Of a stretch of DNA of 40,421 nt, positions 7,986-17,420 are shown in pieces. A model generated the notes under the pieces. The model did no database searches, was not told where the DNA came from, and saw nothing but the letters and a program-made list of their open reading frames with translations. The DNA lies in NCBI RefSeq assembly GCF_001879695.1, contig NZ_MNBL01000014.1, forward strand, positions 1-40,421. The letters are read 5' to 3'. Both the position numbers and the translations under genes were made by a program. Each line of letters starts with the position of its first letter. Positions within the stretch are counted from its first letter, which is position 1. This DNA comes from Nioella sediminis. Lineage in GTDB: Bacteria > Pseudomonadota > Alphaproteobacteria > Rhodobacterales > Rhodobacteraceae.

Positions 7986-8082
7986 ACGATCCGACGAAAA
8001 ACGCCAGCGCCGGTTTCACGGCAAGGGCGCCAAACGGGATGGCGGGTGGGGCGATGGCCCGTCCCGAAGGGCGGGCCGAGCG

Positions 8083-8547
8083 TCACCCCGCCATCAAAGG
8101 CCCCGGCCGGCGTTCCTCGCTCAGCAGCACATTGGCCTCCACATTGCCCACGCCGGGCAGAGTCATGATCCGCCGCCGCAAAACCCTCTCGAAATCGGCA
8201 ATGTCGCGGGCCACCACCCGCAGCCGGTAATCATACAGCCCCAGCACATGGCTCACCTGCTGCACCTCGGGGATCGCGCTCACCGCCCGCTCGAAATCAT
8301 CCAGAGACACCCGCCCTTTCGTCGCCAGCTTCACGCCCAGGAACACCGTCACCCCGAAACCGAGCCGCGCGATGTCGAGGTCAAGCGCCCGCCCCGCGAT
8401 CACCCCCGCCTCCTCCAGCCGCTTGACCCGCCGCCACGCGGCGGGCTGGCTCAGCCCCAACCGCCGCGCCAGCGTGGCAGAGCTTTGGCCCGCCTCTTCC
8501 TGCAACGCCCGAAGAATGGCGAAATCCACTTCGTCCCATCCGCTCAT
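8083..8547 (-). CDS. Lrp/AsnC-family regulator (second of a tandem pair)
   Basis: A 154-residue Lrp/AsnC protein. The N-terminal helix-turn-helix reads DFAILRALQEEAGQSSATLARRLGLSQPAAWRRVKRLEEAGVI, and the C-terminal RAM ligand domain includes FERAVSAIPEVQQVSHVLGLYDYRLRVVARD. Proteins of this family sense amino acids and form octamers. Its ATG overlaps the upstream Lrp stop by ATGA, so the two are translated together. Such a pair next to divergent ilvC suggests control of branched-chain amino acid genes, perhaps as a hetero-oligomer (inferred). Confidence 0.92.
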   Translation of the reverse strand: MSGWDEVDFAILRALQEEAGQSSATLARRLGLSQPAAWRRVKRLEEAGVIAGRALDLDIARLGFGVTVFLGVKLATKGRVSLDDFERAVSAIPEVQQVSHVLGLYDYRLRVVARDIADFERVLRRRIMTLPGVGNVEANVLLSEERRPGPLMAG

Positions 8548-8999
8548 ATCGGCAATGTCCTCACGTCTTTCAGCGTCGCCACCTGCATCAGCGCCTCGAT
8601 ATCGGTGATATGGGGCAGCGCCAGGATGCGGTCGCGATAGACCTGCTGGTAATGGGCCATGTCGCGGGCCAGAACGGACAGGCGCAGATCGACCCGGCCC
8701 AGGAAGGTCTGGATCTCCACCACTTCCGGAATCTCGCGCGCCGCCGCCATCACCTCGTCGAAGGCGCGGCTCTGGGTCTTGTCGAGCGTGATGCGCAGGC
8801 TGACCTCCACCGTGAAGCCAAGCGCGCGCCAGTCGATCACTGCCCGTGTGGCGCGCAGCACACCCTCCTCGCGCAGCCGGTCGAGCCTCTTGTAGCAGGT
8901 GGCAGGCGCGATCCGGGCGGCCTCGGCCAGATCGGCCACCGGCATGTCGGGATCGGCCTGAAGATGGCGCAGAAGGCGCCTATCCGTGTCATCGAGCAT
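8544..8999 (-). CDS. Lrp/AsnC-family regulator (first of a tandem pair)
   Basis: A 151-residue Lrp/AsnC protein. DRRLLRHLQADPDMPVADLAEAARIAPATCYKRLDRLREEGVL is the DNA-binding domain, and the rest is the RAM domain (MAAAREIPEVVEIQTFLGRVDLRLSVLARD). It is divergent from ilvC across a 136-nt AT-rich gap and translationally coupled to the next Lrp gene. It is only moderately similar to its neighbour, so this is an old duplication or two acquired paralogues rather than a recent copy. Confidence 0.92.
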   Translation of the reverse strand: MLDDTDRRLLRHLQADPDMPVADLAEAARIAPATCYKRLDRLREEGVLRATRAVIDWRALGFTVEVSLRITLDKTQSRAFDEVMAAAREIPEVVEIQTFLGRVDLRLSVLARDMAHYQQVYRDRILALPHITDIEALMQVATLKDVRTLPI

Positions 9000-9000
9000 G

Positions 9001-9060
9001 ATCTACACACATATTTCTGTATACGTGAATGATTTTCTATCAGAATGTATAATTTCTTCC
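9001..9060. promoter_or_regulatory. AT-rich divergent control region with a candidate ilvC promoter
   Basis: About 60 nt between the Lrp pair and ilvC are far richer in A and T than the surroundings. A consensus -10 box TATAAT is at 9048-9053; the -35 candidate 17 nt upstream (GTGAAT) is poor. The dyad TTCT-ATC-AGAA at 9035-9045 overlaps the promoter spacer and could be an Lrp contact site. No leader-peptide gene with a run of Ile, Val or Leu codons is evident ahead of ilvC. Confidence 0.45.
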
Positions 9061-9096
9061 AACCCAAACCTCGCCCCCACCTAAAAGGGCGGATAG

Positions 9097-10158
<1,062 letters not shown>

Positions 10159-10176
10159 TCCTCTCGGGGACCGTCA

Positions 10177-10219
10177 CAGGAAAGGCGCGGGCTGGACAAC
10201 CACCCCGCGCCTTTTCCTG
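10177..10219 (+). terminator. Intrinsic terminator of ilvC
   Basis: Arms CAGGAAAGGCGCGGG and CCCGCGCCTTTTCCTG pair over about 15 bp with one extra T, around a 12-nt loop. The T-run is part of the 3' arm. It lies 19 nt after the ilvC stop and could also stop transcription from the opposite strand. Confidence 0.85.
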
Positions 10220-10236
10220 TTCCCGACGGGCCGCGA

Positions 10237-10815
10237 TCACCCGCCACCCATCATCCTCTCATGCACCGCCTGCATGCCGCGCGCGGCCATGTCGCTGACC
10301 TCGGCGGCGTGGGTGTGGAGCGCGGCGACGAGATCGGGGTCGTCCGTGGTCTGGGTCACCACGATGCCCGCTTCGGTCACTTCGATGTCATTCACCAGCC
10401 CCTCGTAACGGGCGAAGAAGATGTCGAGCGTTGGGCTCTGGATGAAGATCTGGGGATCATCCCCCGCCTCGACCCGCGCAATCATCTGGGTCACGTGGCG
10501 GGTCAGCGCGTCCATCACGTAAGCGTCGGTCGCGCCAGTCACGGTGCGGATGCCGTTTGGCAGGTTCTCCACCTCGCGAAAAAGCGTGTCGAAATGGTGG
10601 AACATGACCATCAGATCGGCGCTTTCGCCGGGCGTGGCGTTTAACCCGCGCAGCCCCGGCATGGTGACCTCGTCATGGCCGATGCCGTCCTGGCCGTGAT
10701 GCATCATGCCATGCCCGCCACCGTGGCCGTGCATCTGCGCGGGCGCGGCACCGGTCAGCGCAATAAGCGTCAGCGCGGCAGCGGCAAGCCTTCCAGCAAC
10801 TGGAATGATTGTCAT
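10237..10815 (-). CDS. Exported His/Met-rich protein of unknown function
   Basis: A 192-residue protein with a Sec signal peptide (MTIIPVAGRLAAAALTLIALTGAAPAQ, cleavage likely after AQA-like PAQ). The next segment is rich in His, Met and Gly (MHGHGGGHGMMHHGQ), a probable copper or other metal-binding stretch. The remainder, with FHHFDTLFREVENLPNGIRTVT and HVTQMIARVEAGDDP, looks helical and repeats the HHxD and HVxxM patterns. The start was chosen for AGGAGG 8 nt upstream; the frame runs further up without a site. It is divergent from the hemerythrin gene. A periplasmic metal-handling role is inferred. Confidence 0.8.
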   Translation of the reverse strand: MTIIPVAGRLAAAALTLIALTGAAPAQMHGHGGGHGMMHHGQDGIGHDEVTMPGLRGLNATPGESADLMVMFHHFDTLFREVENLPNGIRTVTGATDAYVMDALTRHVTQMIARVEAGDDPQIFIQSPTLDIFFARYEGLVNDIEVTEAGIVVTQTTDDPDLVAALHTHAAEVSDMAARGMQAVHERMMGGG

Positions 10816-10927
10816 TGTCAATTCCTCCTGACAAGACCCTACACGGGTTTCGCGGCTCTGCAATCCGGCCCTGCCCCTGTGCATGGGTGCGGATTGTCAC
10901 ATTTGCGTGCGCCCCCATCTGGGGGGC

Positions 10928-11491
10928 ATGACCCACCACATCACCGTGCGGGAGGGCCTTCCGCCCGAGATGCGGAGCCTCCTGCGGGACCTGCCACGCG
11001 ACAGCTGGCAGGCGCATCCCGCTTTCGCCCGCTCCATCCAAAACTGGATGGGCGCCCACCAGATGTTCCGCCAGCTTGGCGAAATCGTGCAGAAGGATAG
11101 CGAGACCTTCCTCGACAAGGGGATGGAGACCGACCGCTACGCCGGGCGGCTGGCGCATTTCGGCAACCTCTTGGTGCGAAACCTGCACGGGCACCACACA
11201 TGGGAAGACCGCAGCTATTTCCCCGAGTTGCAGGCCGCCGACCCACGGTTTGCCGACGGGCTGGAGATGCTGGAAGGCGACCACGCGGACTTGGACGCGC
11301 TGCTTGACCGCTTCACGCGGGGGGCCAATCGCGTGGTGCAACTGGCCACGCTCGACCCTACCCAGATGGCGGAAGAGGCCGGACCGGTGCGCGACATGGC
11401 CGAGCAGTTGGGCGGCTTTCTTCACCGGCACCTGACCGATGAGGAAGACCTGATCGTGCCGATCCTGCTGCATCACCGGCTGCGGGGCTGA
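10928..11491 (+). CDS. Hemerythrin-domain protein
   Basis: About 187 residues. The di-iron four-helix bundle is shown by HHTWEDRSYFPELQA, MLEGDHADLDALLDRF and GFLHRHLTDEEDLIVPILLHH, which give the usual His/Glu/Asp ligand set. Such proteins bind O2 or NO or handle iron. I chose the ATG preceded by GGGGGG; an in-frame ATG 15 codons upstream is also possible. It shares a short divergent gap with the His/Met-rich exported protein. No clear FNR-type dyad (TTGAT-N4-ATCAA) is visible in that gap. Confidence 0.87.
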   Translation: MTHHITVREGLPPEMRSLLRDLPRDSWQAHPAFARSIQNWMGAHQMFRQLGEIVQKDSETFLDKGMETDRYAGRLAHFGNLLVRNLHGHHTWEDRSYFPELQAADPRFADGLEMLEGDHADLDALLDRFTRGANRVVQLATLDPTQMAEEAGPVRDMAEQLGGFLHRHLTDEEDLIVPILLHHRLRG

Positions 11492-11495
11492 CTGT

Positions 11496-11520
11496 CCGGG
11501 CGCGACCTGTGCGCGCCCGG
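11496..11520. terminator. GC-rich hairpin after the hemerythrin gene
   Basis: CCGGGCGCG and CGCGCCCGG form a perfect 9-bp stem with a 7-nt loop, starting 4 nt after the stop codon. There is no T-run, so it is an incomplete terminator or an mRNA-end stabiliser between convergent genes. Confidence 0.55.
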
Positions 11521-11576
11521 CTCAAAGCCCGGACCTCGTCCCGAGGGTGCAGATGGCCCTTCCCGCGAGACGCTGC

Positions 11577-13076
11577 CTACCCCGCGTCGCGCCCCGTCGC
11601 GTCCGAGACGAAGGTCGTGGCAATCTCGCCCTTTAGCAGGCCAATCAGAGTTCTGGCGATCGCCTGTCGGTTCTGGTCCGGATCAATCTCGGGCAGATGC
11701 CGCAGGGCCCAACGGCTGACCGCCCCGTCATGGCTGGCGGCAGCCAATTGACCGAAGGCCTGTTCCAGTGCCGCGTGATCGACACTGCCGCCGGTAAGGG
11801 TGTCGTAATCGAGCCGCTCGTCGAACCGGTGCACACCCGGCATGTCCGCCATCCAGCTGACCCCGAACAGAAGCGCGGGCTTGCCAGAGGTCACCGCCTC
11901 CCATGCGGCGGTGCCGGAAATCGTCGCGACGCATTCCGACGCGGCCGTCAGCTTGTGCGTATTCGCATGCGAAGGCAGCAGGCGGACCGAAGCAATCCGG
12001 CGCAGACGGTGAAAGAACATCGGGCTGCGATACTGGCCGTTCTGCTTGGGGTTTTCCTTGACAAGGATGCGGACATCCTCGGGCAGAATCGCCGCCAGTT
12101 GCTCGATGGCCAAAGCCTGATCGCGGTAGATCCCGCCAAGGATGGCGGTCGTCATTTCGGGCTGCATCTGAAGCGGGAAGTAGACAAAGCGCTGATCCAG
12201 GTCGACCGGGGCCTCCTCCAGCTCCGCCAGCGTTTCGGCATAGTCCAGCGCATCGGTGTGAAAGAACCGCGCGAACGGATCGCGCCAGTCCGGCAGCCGC
12301 CGGGCCACGCGCCACATCCGGCGGATCGTCCGGGCCAGCGACATGGGCCGCACCAGCAGCGACGGCTCCTGCATCATGACATGCGCGGCAAGCTGGCCAA
12401 GCGCCCGCCCTGACAGGCGCCCGCGCGGCCCCTGCTCTTGCGAGATCCCTTTCATGTAATAGAGATCCGACGCGGCACCCGGTTCGATGGGAACGGGCGG
12501 CGCGGGGTCCGCTTTTGGCGACAGGCGGCCCAGATCCTCGATCCGATCCATGGAATAGAAGGTCGCCGGGTCATAGCCGACCCGCAGGATCAGCGTGCGT
12601 ATCCCGAGATGGCGCGCCAGACGGTACAGCATGATGTCGTAGAACAGGTGCGGGATATCGAAGAAGACCACCGCATTGATCCGCTCCGATTGCAGAATGC
12701 CGGCCAGCCGGTCCGCGACGATGCCGACATAGTTCGCGTAGTCTGAAGGGTGTTTCAGATCGTGACTGCGATAGGCATGGCCCGCCGCACCGCGTTGCAG
12801 GCTGTCCATCGCCTCGTGCAGGATCCGGTCGAAGCCGGGCGCGCGGGTAAAACTGGCCGCCGCCCCGCAGAACCGGTCGCCTGCCATGACATGGCCCCGG
12901 CGTCCCCAGGCATCGGTCATCCGCAGCAGGCTGGAGGCCTTGTAATCCGCATCCGTGCCACCAAAGGTGACAAGGTGTTCAATGCCGCTGTCAGGCTGGC
13001 GCATGATCTCGCGCACCACATCGACACCCGGAGAGGACGTGGCGACCGCGCAAAGACGAAGGGGCGTTTCACTCAT
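11577..13076 (-). CDS. Capsule polysaccharide-type glycosyltransferase (putative)
   Basis: A 499-residue cytoplasmic protein resembling the capsule polysaccharide biosynthesis/export family (KpsC/KpsS-like). The N-terminal half has a Rossmann-like segment with AVVFFDIPHLFYDIMLYRLARHLGIRTLIL. The C-terminal half has FVYFPLQMQPEMTT, VRILVKENPKQNGQYRS and CVATISGTAAWEAVTSGKPALLFG, the pattern of GT-B enzymes that bind nucleotide-sugars. No signal peptide or membrane segment is visible. It lies 172 nt downstream of the sulfatase on the same strand, so co-transcription is possible but not certain. Sugar and acceptor are unknown. Confidence 0.72.
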   Translation of the reverse strand: MSETPLRLCAVATSSPGVDVVREIMRQPDSGIEHLVTFGGTDADYKASSLLRMTDAWGRRGHVMAGDRFCGAAASFTRAPGFDRILHEAMDSLQRGAAGHAYRSHDLKHPSDYANYVGIVADRLAGILQSERINAVVFFDIPHLFYDIMLYRLARHLGIRTLILRVGYDPATFYSMDRIEDLGRLSPKADPAPPVPIEPGAASDLYYMKGISQEQGPRGRLSGRALGQLAAHVMMQEPSLLVRPMSLARTIRRMWRVARRLPDWRDPFARFFHTDALDYAETLAELEEAPVDLDQRFVYFPLQMQPEMTTAILGGIYRDQALAIEQLAAILPEDVRILVKENPKQNGQYRSPMFFHRLRRIASVRLLPSHANTHKLTAASECVATISGTAAWEAVTSGKPALLFGVSWMADMPGVHRFDERLDYDTLTGGSVDHAALEQAFGQLAAASHDGAVSRWALRHLPEIDPDQNRQAIARTLIGLLKGEIATTFVSDATGRDAG

Positions 13077-13248
13077 TCTGGGGACCTACCCGCGCTTCCC
13101 GTCATCAATGCACCCCCTGAGAGGAGCGTTGCCCCGAGGGTCCTCCGCCACATGTGCCATGCGTCGCTGCCCCCCGTTCCTCGTGCGCATCCTGCCTGTG
13201 GGCGCCAGACTTACCCGGTTTGACTGGCCGCGCCAAGTGGGGCCGGGG

Positions 13249-14646
13249 TCAGCTGTCCGCGACCTTGGTAAAGTTCCACTGCGGAATGCCCAGAATGGCG
13301 GCCCGCCCGCCCTGTTCGGCCATTTTCCGGGCCTGATCGGCATGGGCGCGGGCATTTATGGCCTCGGGGTCCATGATCGCCGTCAACCGCGCCTCCGCCT
13401 CGGCCCGGATATCGGGGCGCGCGGTGGCGAGGTCCGTGGTCTCACCGGGATCGGCAGTGAGGTCGAAAAGCTGCGGCGGATGACCCTCGGCGTAGTGGAC
13501 GAATTTCCACTGGGTCCCGTCCGGCGCCTGCCAGCGCAGCATGGTCATGCCGACCGAGCATCCCCCGTCATGGTATTCCGACAGAACCGAACGCCCCGGT
13601 TCGGGCGCAGCCAGCAGGGACCGGCCCGAGAACCCTTTGCTGCTTTGCCCCATGGCCCCGGCAATCGTCGGCGCGATGTCGATCAGGCTGACCGGATCGG
13701 CCCGCCGCCCCGGCGCCACCCCCGGCCCCGCCACGATCAGAGGCACGCGGGTCGCGCTGTCATACATCACGGATTTGGTCCAGAAGCCCTTTTCCCCCAT
13801 CATGTCGCCATGGTCCGAGGTGAAGATCACCAGCGTATCGTCCGCCTGCCCGCTGGCCTCCAGCGCCGCCAGCACCTTGCCCACCTCGGCATCCACGAAA
13901 CTGCACAGCGCCCGATAGGCGGCATGGGCCAGCCCCCGCGTGTCATCCGTGAAATGCCGGTCATGGGCGAAGAACCCGGCAATCTCGCGCAGGATCGGGT
14001 GGTCGGGGACAGGCTCCGCCGGACGGGCATAATCGGCAGGGTCGTAGAGCGACAGGAATTCTTCGGGCGCGATCAATGGGTAATGCGGGCTGAGATACGA
14101 CACGAAGGCCGCCCAGGGCCGCTGCGCCCGCTCCGGCTCCGCCAGCCAGGCACAAGCGGCCTCTGTCACCCCAAGGTCATACCGCGTGTAGCCGGTCCAC
14201 CCCGCGCCAAGCTCCTCCGCCAGCCCCGCCGTGGCGTCATATCGCGGCACCGGGCGGCGGACGAGGCCAAGCAGCCAACCCTTGCCCTCATGCACATGCA
14301 GCGGCTGGATCTGACGGTCGAACCCGGAGTCGTCGCGTTCATCCCGGTAATGCAGCTTGCCGATGGAGACGACCTCCACCCCGCCCTCGCGCAGCCGATG
14401 CCCCCAGGAGGGCACCGCGCCGTCATAAGGCTCGGCTGACGACCAGTATCCGGTCTCGTGCACATCCCGCCCGGTGGCAATCGCCGCCCTTGCGGGCACG
14501 CAGATGGGCGAAGGCGTATAGGCCGCGTCGAAGACCATCCCCCGTGCCGCAAGCGCGTCGATGTTCGGCGTCTTCGCCCCAAGCGACGAGGCGGACCCAA
14601 CGGCCCACCACGCCATTTCATCGACCATCAGGAAAAGCGTGTTCAC
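13249..14646 (-). CDS. Sulfatase (formylglycine-type)
   Basis: A 465-residue type I sulfatase. MNTLFLMVDEMAWW supplies Asp9 for the Ca2+ site. SPICVPARAAIATGR holds the C-x-P-x-R signature (Cys49, Pro51, Arg53), where Cys49 would become formylglycine. FTSDHGDMMGEKGFW holds later metal ligands. The start is a GTG that overlaps the upstream hydroxylase stop as GTGA, so the two are translationally coupled. No signal peptide is seen, so a cytoplasmic substrate is likely. The sequence is somewhat like choline-sulfatases, but the substrate is not assignable. A formylglycine-generating enzyme is not in this window. Confidence 0.9.
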   Translation of the reverse strand: MNTLFLMVDEMAWWAVGSASSLGAKTPNIDALAARGMVFDAAYTPSPICVPARAAIATGRDVHETGYWSSAEPYDGAVPSWGHRLREGGVEVVSIGKLHYRDERDDSGFDRQIQPLHVHEGKGWLLGLVRRPVPRYDATAGLAEELGAGWTGYTRYDLGVTEAACAWLAEPERAQRPWAAFVSYLSPHYPLIAPEEFLSLYDPADYARPAEPVPDHPILREIAGFFAHDRHFTDDTRGLAHAAYRALCSFVDAEVGKVLAALEASGQADDTLVIFTSDHGDMMGEKGFWTKSVMYDSATRVPLIVAGPGVAPGRRADPVSLIDIAPTIAGAMGQSSKGFSGRSLLAAPEPGRSVLSEYHDGGCSVGMTMLRWQAPDGTQWKFVHYAEGHPPQLFDLTADPGETTDLATARPDIRAEAEARLTAIMDPEAINARAHADQARKMAEQGGRAAILGIPQWNFTKVADS

Positions 14647-15638
14647 CCCGCATGCATCCGTTTCTTGCGCGCCCGTGTTTCTGCCGTGCCCTCGGCGCTG
14701 CCGTCATGGAAGGTGCCGAACCAGCGGTCCCAGGGCATCTCCTGGTTGCCGTAATTGCACTCGTAATAGCGGTGATGCAGCTGGTGATAGAAGGTGCCAA
14801 GCGCCAGCCGCCGCTTGTCGCGGATCAGCAGGTCCTCATAGCCCGTATGGGTCATCGCTGCCCCCGGCCCCTGATAGACAACGTGGAAGATCAGGTGGAT
14901 CGGATGGCTGGGCACCACACAGTGGATGAGCAGGGTGGAGAGATAGAGGAAATGCTCTACCGGATGCATGGAGAAGCCCGACCAAGGCCCGATATTGACG
15001 TTGCGGTGATGCAGCGAATGGACGTGGCGATAGAGCACCGGCACATGCAACAGCCTGTGCACCCAGTAGAAATGGAAGGCCGACCAGATCGGCAGCAGGA
15101 TCAGCGCCAGAACGAACCAGACGGGATGCTCCGCGAAGGACATCACCGGGGCATAACCATTTGCCATCATCCACATGACGAACACCTGAAACCCGGTCAG
15201 CTGCAACACGCCGGACCCGAGCGACCAGAACATGTTGTCATGTACCTGGTTGCGGAAATTCCACAGCGCGTTGCCCTTCGCCTGATCGCGATGGTCAAAC
15301 TTCAGCCGCTTGCCCTGCCCCTTGCGCATATAGAAGAACCAGTGCAGCCCGCCCGCCGTCAGGAAAATGATGGCGAAATTCACCGCCCAGACCTGCGCGA
15401 TCCAGCCAAGGGCAAACTCCTCTGCCCGGTCGAGCGACGGATAGGCCCAGTACCACAGGGCCACAGAGACGATCACCATCATCACCCGTTCCGAAAGCGT
15501 CAGCCAATTGCGGGCAAACCACCGCGCCAGAAAGCCCGGATCGGGCGGCCAGCGAAAGATCGAGGGGTCGTGCAGGGGCAGGTCCGGGTGGTAGTTCCAC
15601 TCACGGCTCATCCCCTCCATGTCGCCTGTGTCGCTCAT
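14643..15638 (-). CDS. Membrane di-iron fatty acid hydroxylase/sterol desaturase family protein
   Basis: A 331-residue membrane enzyme with the histidine clusters of the family: HRLLH at 194-198, HSLHH at 207-211, HPVEH at 225-229 and HQLHH at 285-289. Hydrophobic segments lie near residues 50-65, 85-102, 145-160 and 172-190. Such proteins use two irons and O2 to hydroxylate or desaturate lipids, and the substrate here is unknown. It starts 29 nt after the aldolase stop, with AGGAGA upstream, and overlaps the sulfatase start. The tight coupling to a sulfatase suggests a shared substrate, for example a sulfated lipid, but this is inference. Confidence 0.88.
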   Translation of the reverse strand: MSDTGDMEGMSREWNYHPDLPLHDPSIFRWPPDPGFLARWFARNWLTLSERVMMVIVSVALWYWAYPSLDRAEEFALGWIAQVWAVNFAIIFLTAGGLHWFFYMRKGQGKRLKFDHRDQAKGNALWNFRNQVHDNMFWSLGSGVLQLTGFQVFVMWMMANGYAPVMSFAEHPVWFVLALILLPIWSAFHFYWVHRLLHVPVLYRHVHSLHHRNVNIGPWSGFSMHPVEHFLYLSTLLIHCVVPSHPIHLIFHVVYQGPGAAMTHTGYEDLLIRDKRRLALGTFYHQLHHRYYECNYGNQEMPWDRWFGTFHDGSAEGTAETRARKKRMHAG

Positions 15639-15667
15639 GGGCTCATCTCTCCTGTTCGTGACATCTG

Positions 15668-16432
15668 TCAGCGCGCGTAATCCGAGCCTTCCTCGTCGAG
15701 GATGGCTTTCAGTTCGGCCATGTGCCGTTCGGCCTGACCGGGATAAGTCTCGATCTCGCTCGCGGTCTTTTCCGCGATCTCATCGGACAGCACCCGCAGC
15801 GGGCGGCCGGTCTGAAGCGCGCGGATATAGGTCTCGGCGGCACGCTCGAAATAATAGAGCCGGTTGAACGTGTCGGCGACGCTGTCGCCCAGAACCATGA
15901 CGCCGTGGTTGCCCATGATCATGACCTTCTTCGACGGGTCCTGCAGCGCCGCGGCGCAACGTTCGCCCTCGTCCTCGAAGGCCAGCCCGCCGAAATGTTC
16001 ATCCACCACATAGCGGTTGAAGAAGGTCGCGGTGTTCTGGTCGATCGGCGGCAGGGTGCTGTCGGCGAGGCTGGCCAGAACCGTGGCATGGATCGAATGC
16101 ACATGCATCGCGCAGCGATGATGCGGGCAGCGGCGGTGGATCGCGCCATGCAGGCCCCAGGCCGTGGGATCGGGTGCGCCGGGCATCTCCAGCGTATCGG
16201 GATCGTTCGCATCCAGCAGCAACAGGTCCGAGGCCTTGATGCGCCGGAAATGCATCTGGTTGGGGTTCATCAGGAAGCGCGTGCCGTCCTCGTTCACCGC
16301 GAGGCTGAAATGGTTGGCCACGGCCTCGTGGAAATTCAGCCGCTCCGTCCAGCGGAAGGCGGCGGCAAGGTCCACCCTCTCCTGCCAGTGGGACATGTTG
16401 GGATGGGCGGCAATGCTGGCGGTCTGGGTCAT
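15668..16432 (-). CDS. Class II aldolase/adducin-family protein
   Basis: A 254-residue zinc-dependent class II aldolase-like protein. CAMHVHSIHATVLASLAD places metal ligands His110 and His112, and MIMGNHGVMVLG gives His176. NFHEAVANHFSLAV is the usual N-terminal motif. Members act as fuculose- or ribulose-phosphate aldolases or epimerases, or as decarboxylases, and many are uncharacterised. AGGAG lies 8 nt before the ATG. It is the first gene of a minus-strand group with the hydroxylase and sulfatase, and is divergent from a LysR gene that probably controls it. Confidence 0.88.
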   Translation of the reverse strand: MTQTASIAAHPNMSHWQERVDLAAAFRWTERLNFHEAVANHFSLAVNEDGTRFLMNPNQMHFRRIKASDLLLLDANDPDTLEMPGAPDPTAWGLHGAIHRRCPHHRCAMHVHSIHATVLASLADSTLPPIDQNTATFFNRYVVDEHFGGLAFEDEGERCAAALQDPSKKVMIMGNHGVMVLGDSVADTFNRLYYFERAAETYIRALQTGRPLRVLSDEIAEKTASEIETYPGQAERHMAELKAILDEEGSDYAR

Positions 16433-16545
16433 CTGGGCGTCTCCTGTCCTGCGCGTAAGACTGCCGCAAATCAGCCTGTCTTTACCAACGATGAATTCGC
16501 AAGTATTACATTAGAAAAACTGATCCATAAGGGGAGCACCCGCCC
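16433..16545. promoter_or_regulatory. Divergent control region, aldolase operon and LysR gene
   Basis: The 113-nt gap turns AT-rich around 16480-16520, with ACCAACGATGAATTCG and TATTACATTAGAAA. Several T-N11-A pairs, the LysR contact pattern, can be drawn, but none is clearly symmetrical. A GGGGAG ribosome site serves the LysR gene. I assign the region only by position. Confidence 0.45.
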
Positions 16546-17418
16546 ATGCAGCCCTCTGCCCTGCCGCCGCTTGGCTGGCTGCGCGCCTTCGAAGCCGCCG
16601 CGCGGCACCTGTCCTTCACCCAGGCCGCCGTGGAACTGAACCTGACCCAATCCGCGATCAGCCAGCATATCCGCAATCTGGAGGGCTTTCTGGGGCGGGA
16701 ACTGTTCGTGCGCCGCACCCGGTCGCTGATGCTGACCAATGCGGGCGTGAATTACCTGCCCATCGTGCGAGAGGCCTTCGACATCCTCGCCGCCGGCACC
16801 CGCAGCTTCATCGGTGGCGCGCCCCACAACACGCTGAACCTGCAATGCAACCTGGCCTTCTCCACCTTCTGGCTGGCGCCCCGCATGGCGCGGCTGAAGG
16901 CGGCGCATCCGTGGCTGGTGCTGAACCTCGTCACCCCGATTTGGGACCCCGAGAAATTCGCCCATACCGCCGCGGTGGAAATCCGCTTCGGCCGCGCCGC
17001 CGACATGCCCGCCACGGCGCAGCGCATGACCCGCGACCGGGTGTTTCCCGTCTGTGCCCCCGGCTATGCCGAGGGTGCGCCGGACTGGCGGCGCGATCCG
17101 CTCTTCGACTGCGGGGGGATCATGTCGAACTGGGACTACTGGGCCGCCAGTCAGGGGCAGAGCCTGCCGCCGGACCAGCAGGTGACGATTTCATCGAGCT
17201 ACACGTTTTCCCTGACGGCGGCGCGGTCGGGCGCGGGGCTGGCCATGGGGCATGAAACGCTTTGCGCCGATCTGTTGGACCGGGGCGAGCTGATCCGCCC
17301 CTTCGACCACGAGGCCGACCTGCTGGAGGCCTATTTCCTGATCGCCCCGCCCGAGCGTGACGCCACGAAGCCAAGCCGCGCCTTCTGCGACTGGCTGATG
17401 CAGGAATTCAGCGCCTGA
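16546..17418 (+). CDS. LysR-family regulator (GcvA-like)
   Basis: A 290-residue LysR protein. LPPLGWLRAFEAAARHLSFTQAAVELNLTQSAISQHIRNLEGFLG is the winged helix-turn-helix at residues 5-50, and RRTRSLMLTNAG follows. The effector domain spans about residues 92-290. The LRAFEAAARH start is typical of the GcvA subgroup. It is divergent from the aldolase-hydroxylase-sulfatase genes and is their likely activator; the inducer is unknown. It ends 2 nt before the convergent GFA gene, and no terminator is visible between them. Confidence 0.92.
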   Translation: MQPSALPPLGWLRAFEAAARHLSFTQAAVELNLTQSAISQHIRNLEGFLGRELFVRRTRSLMLTNAGVNYLPIVREAFDILAAGTRSFIGGAPHNTLNLQCNLAFSTFWLAPRMARLKAAHPWLVLNLVTPIWDPEKFAHTAAVEIRFGRAADMPATAQRMTRDRVFPVCAPGYAEGAPDWRRDPLFDCGGIMSNWDYWAASQGQSLPPDQQVTISSSYTFSLTAARSGAGLAMGHETLCADLLDRGELIRPFDHEADLLEAYFLIAPPERDATKPSRAFCDWLMQEFSA

Positions 17419-17420
17419 CC

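Noticed and set aside
12955-14439. 494-codon plus-strand open frame opposite the sulfatase
   Set aside because: Antisense to a gene with clear catalytic motifs; Arg/Pro/His-rich without domains.
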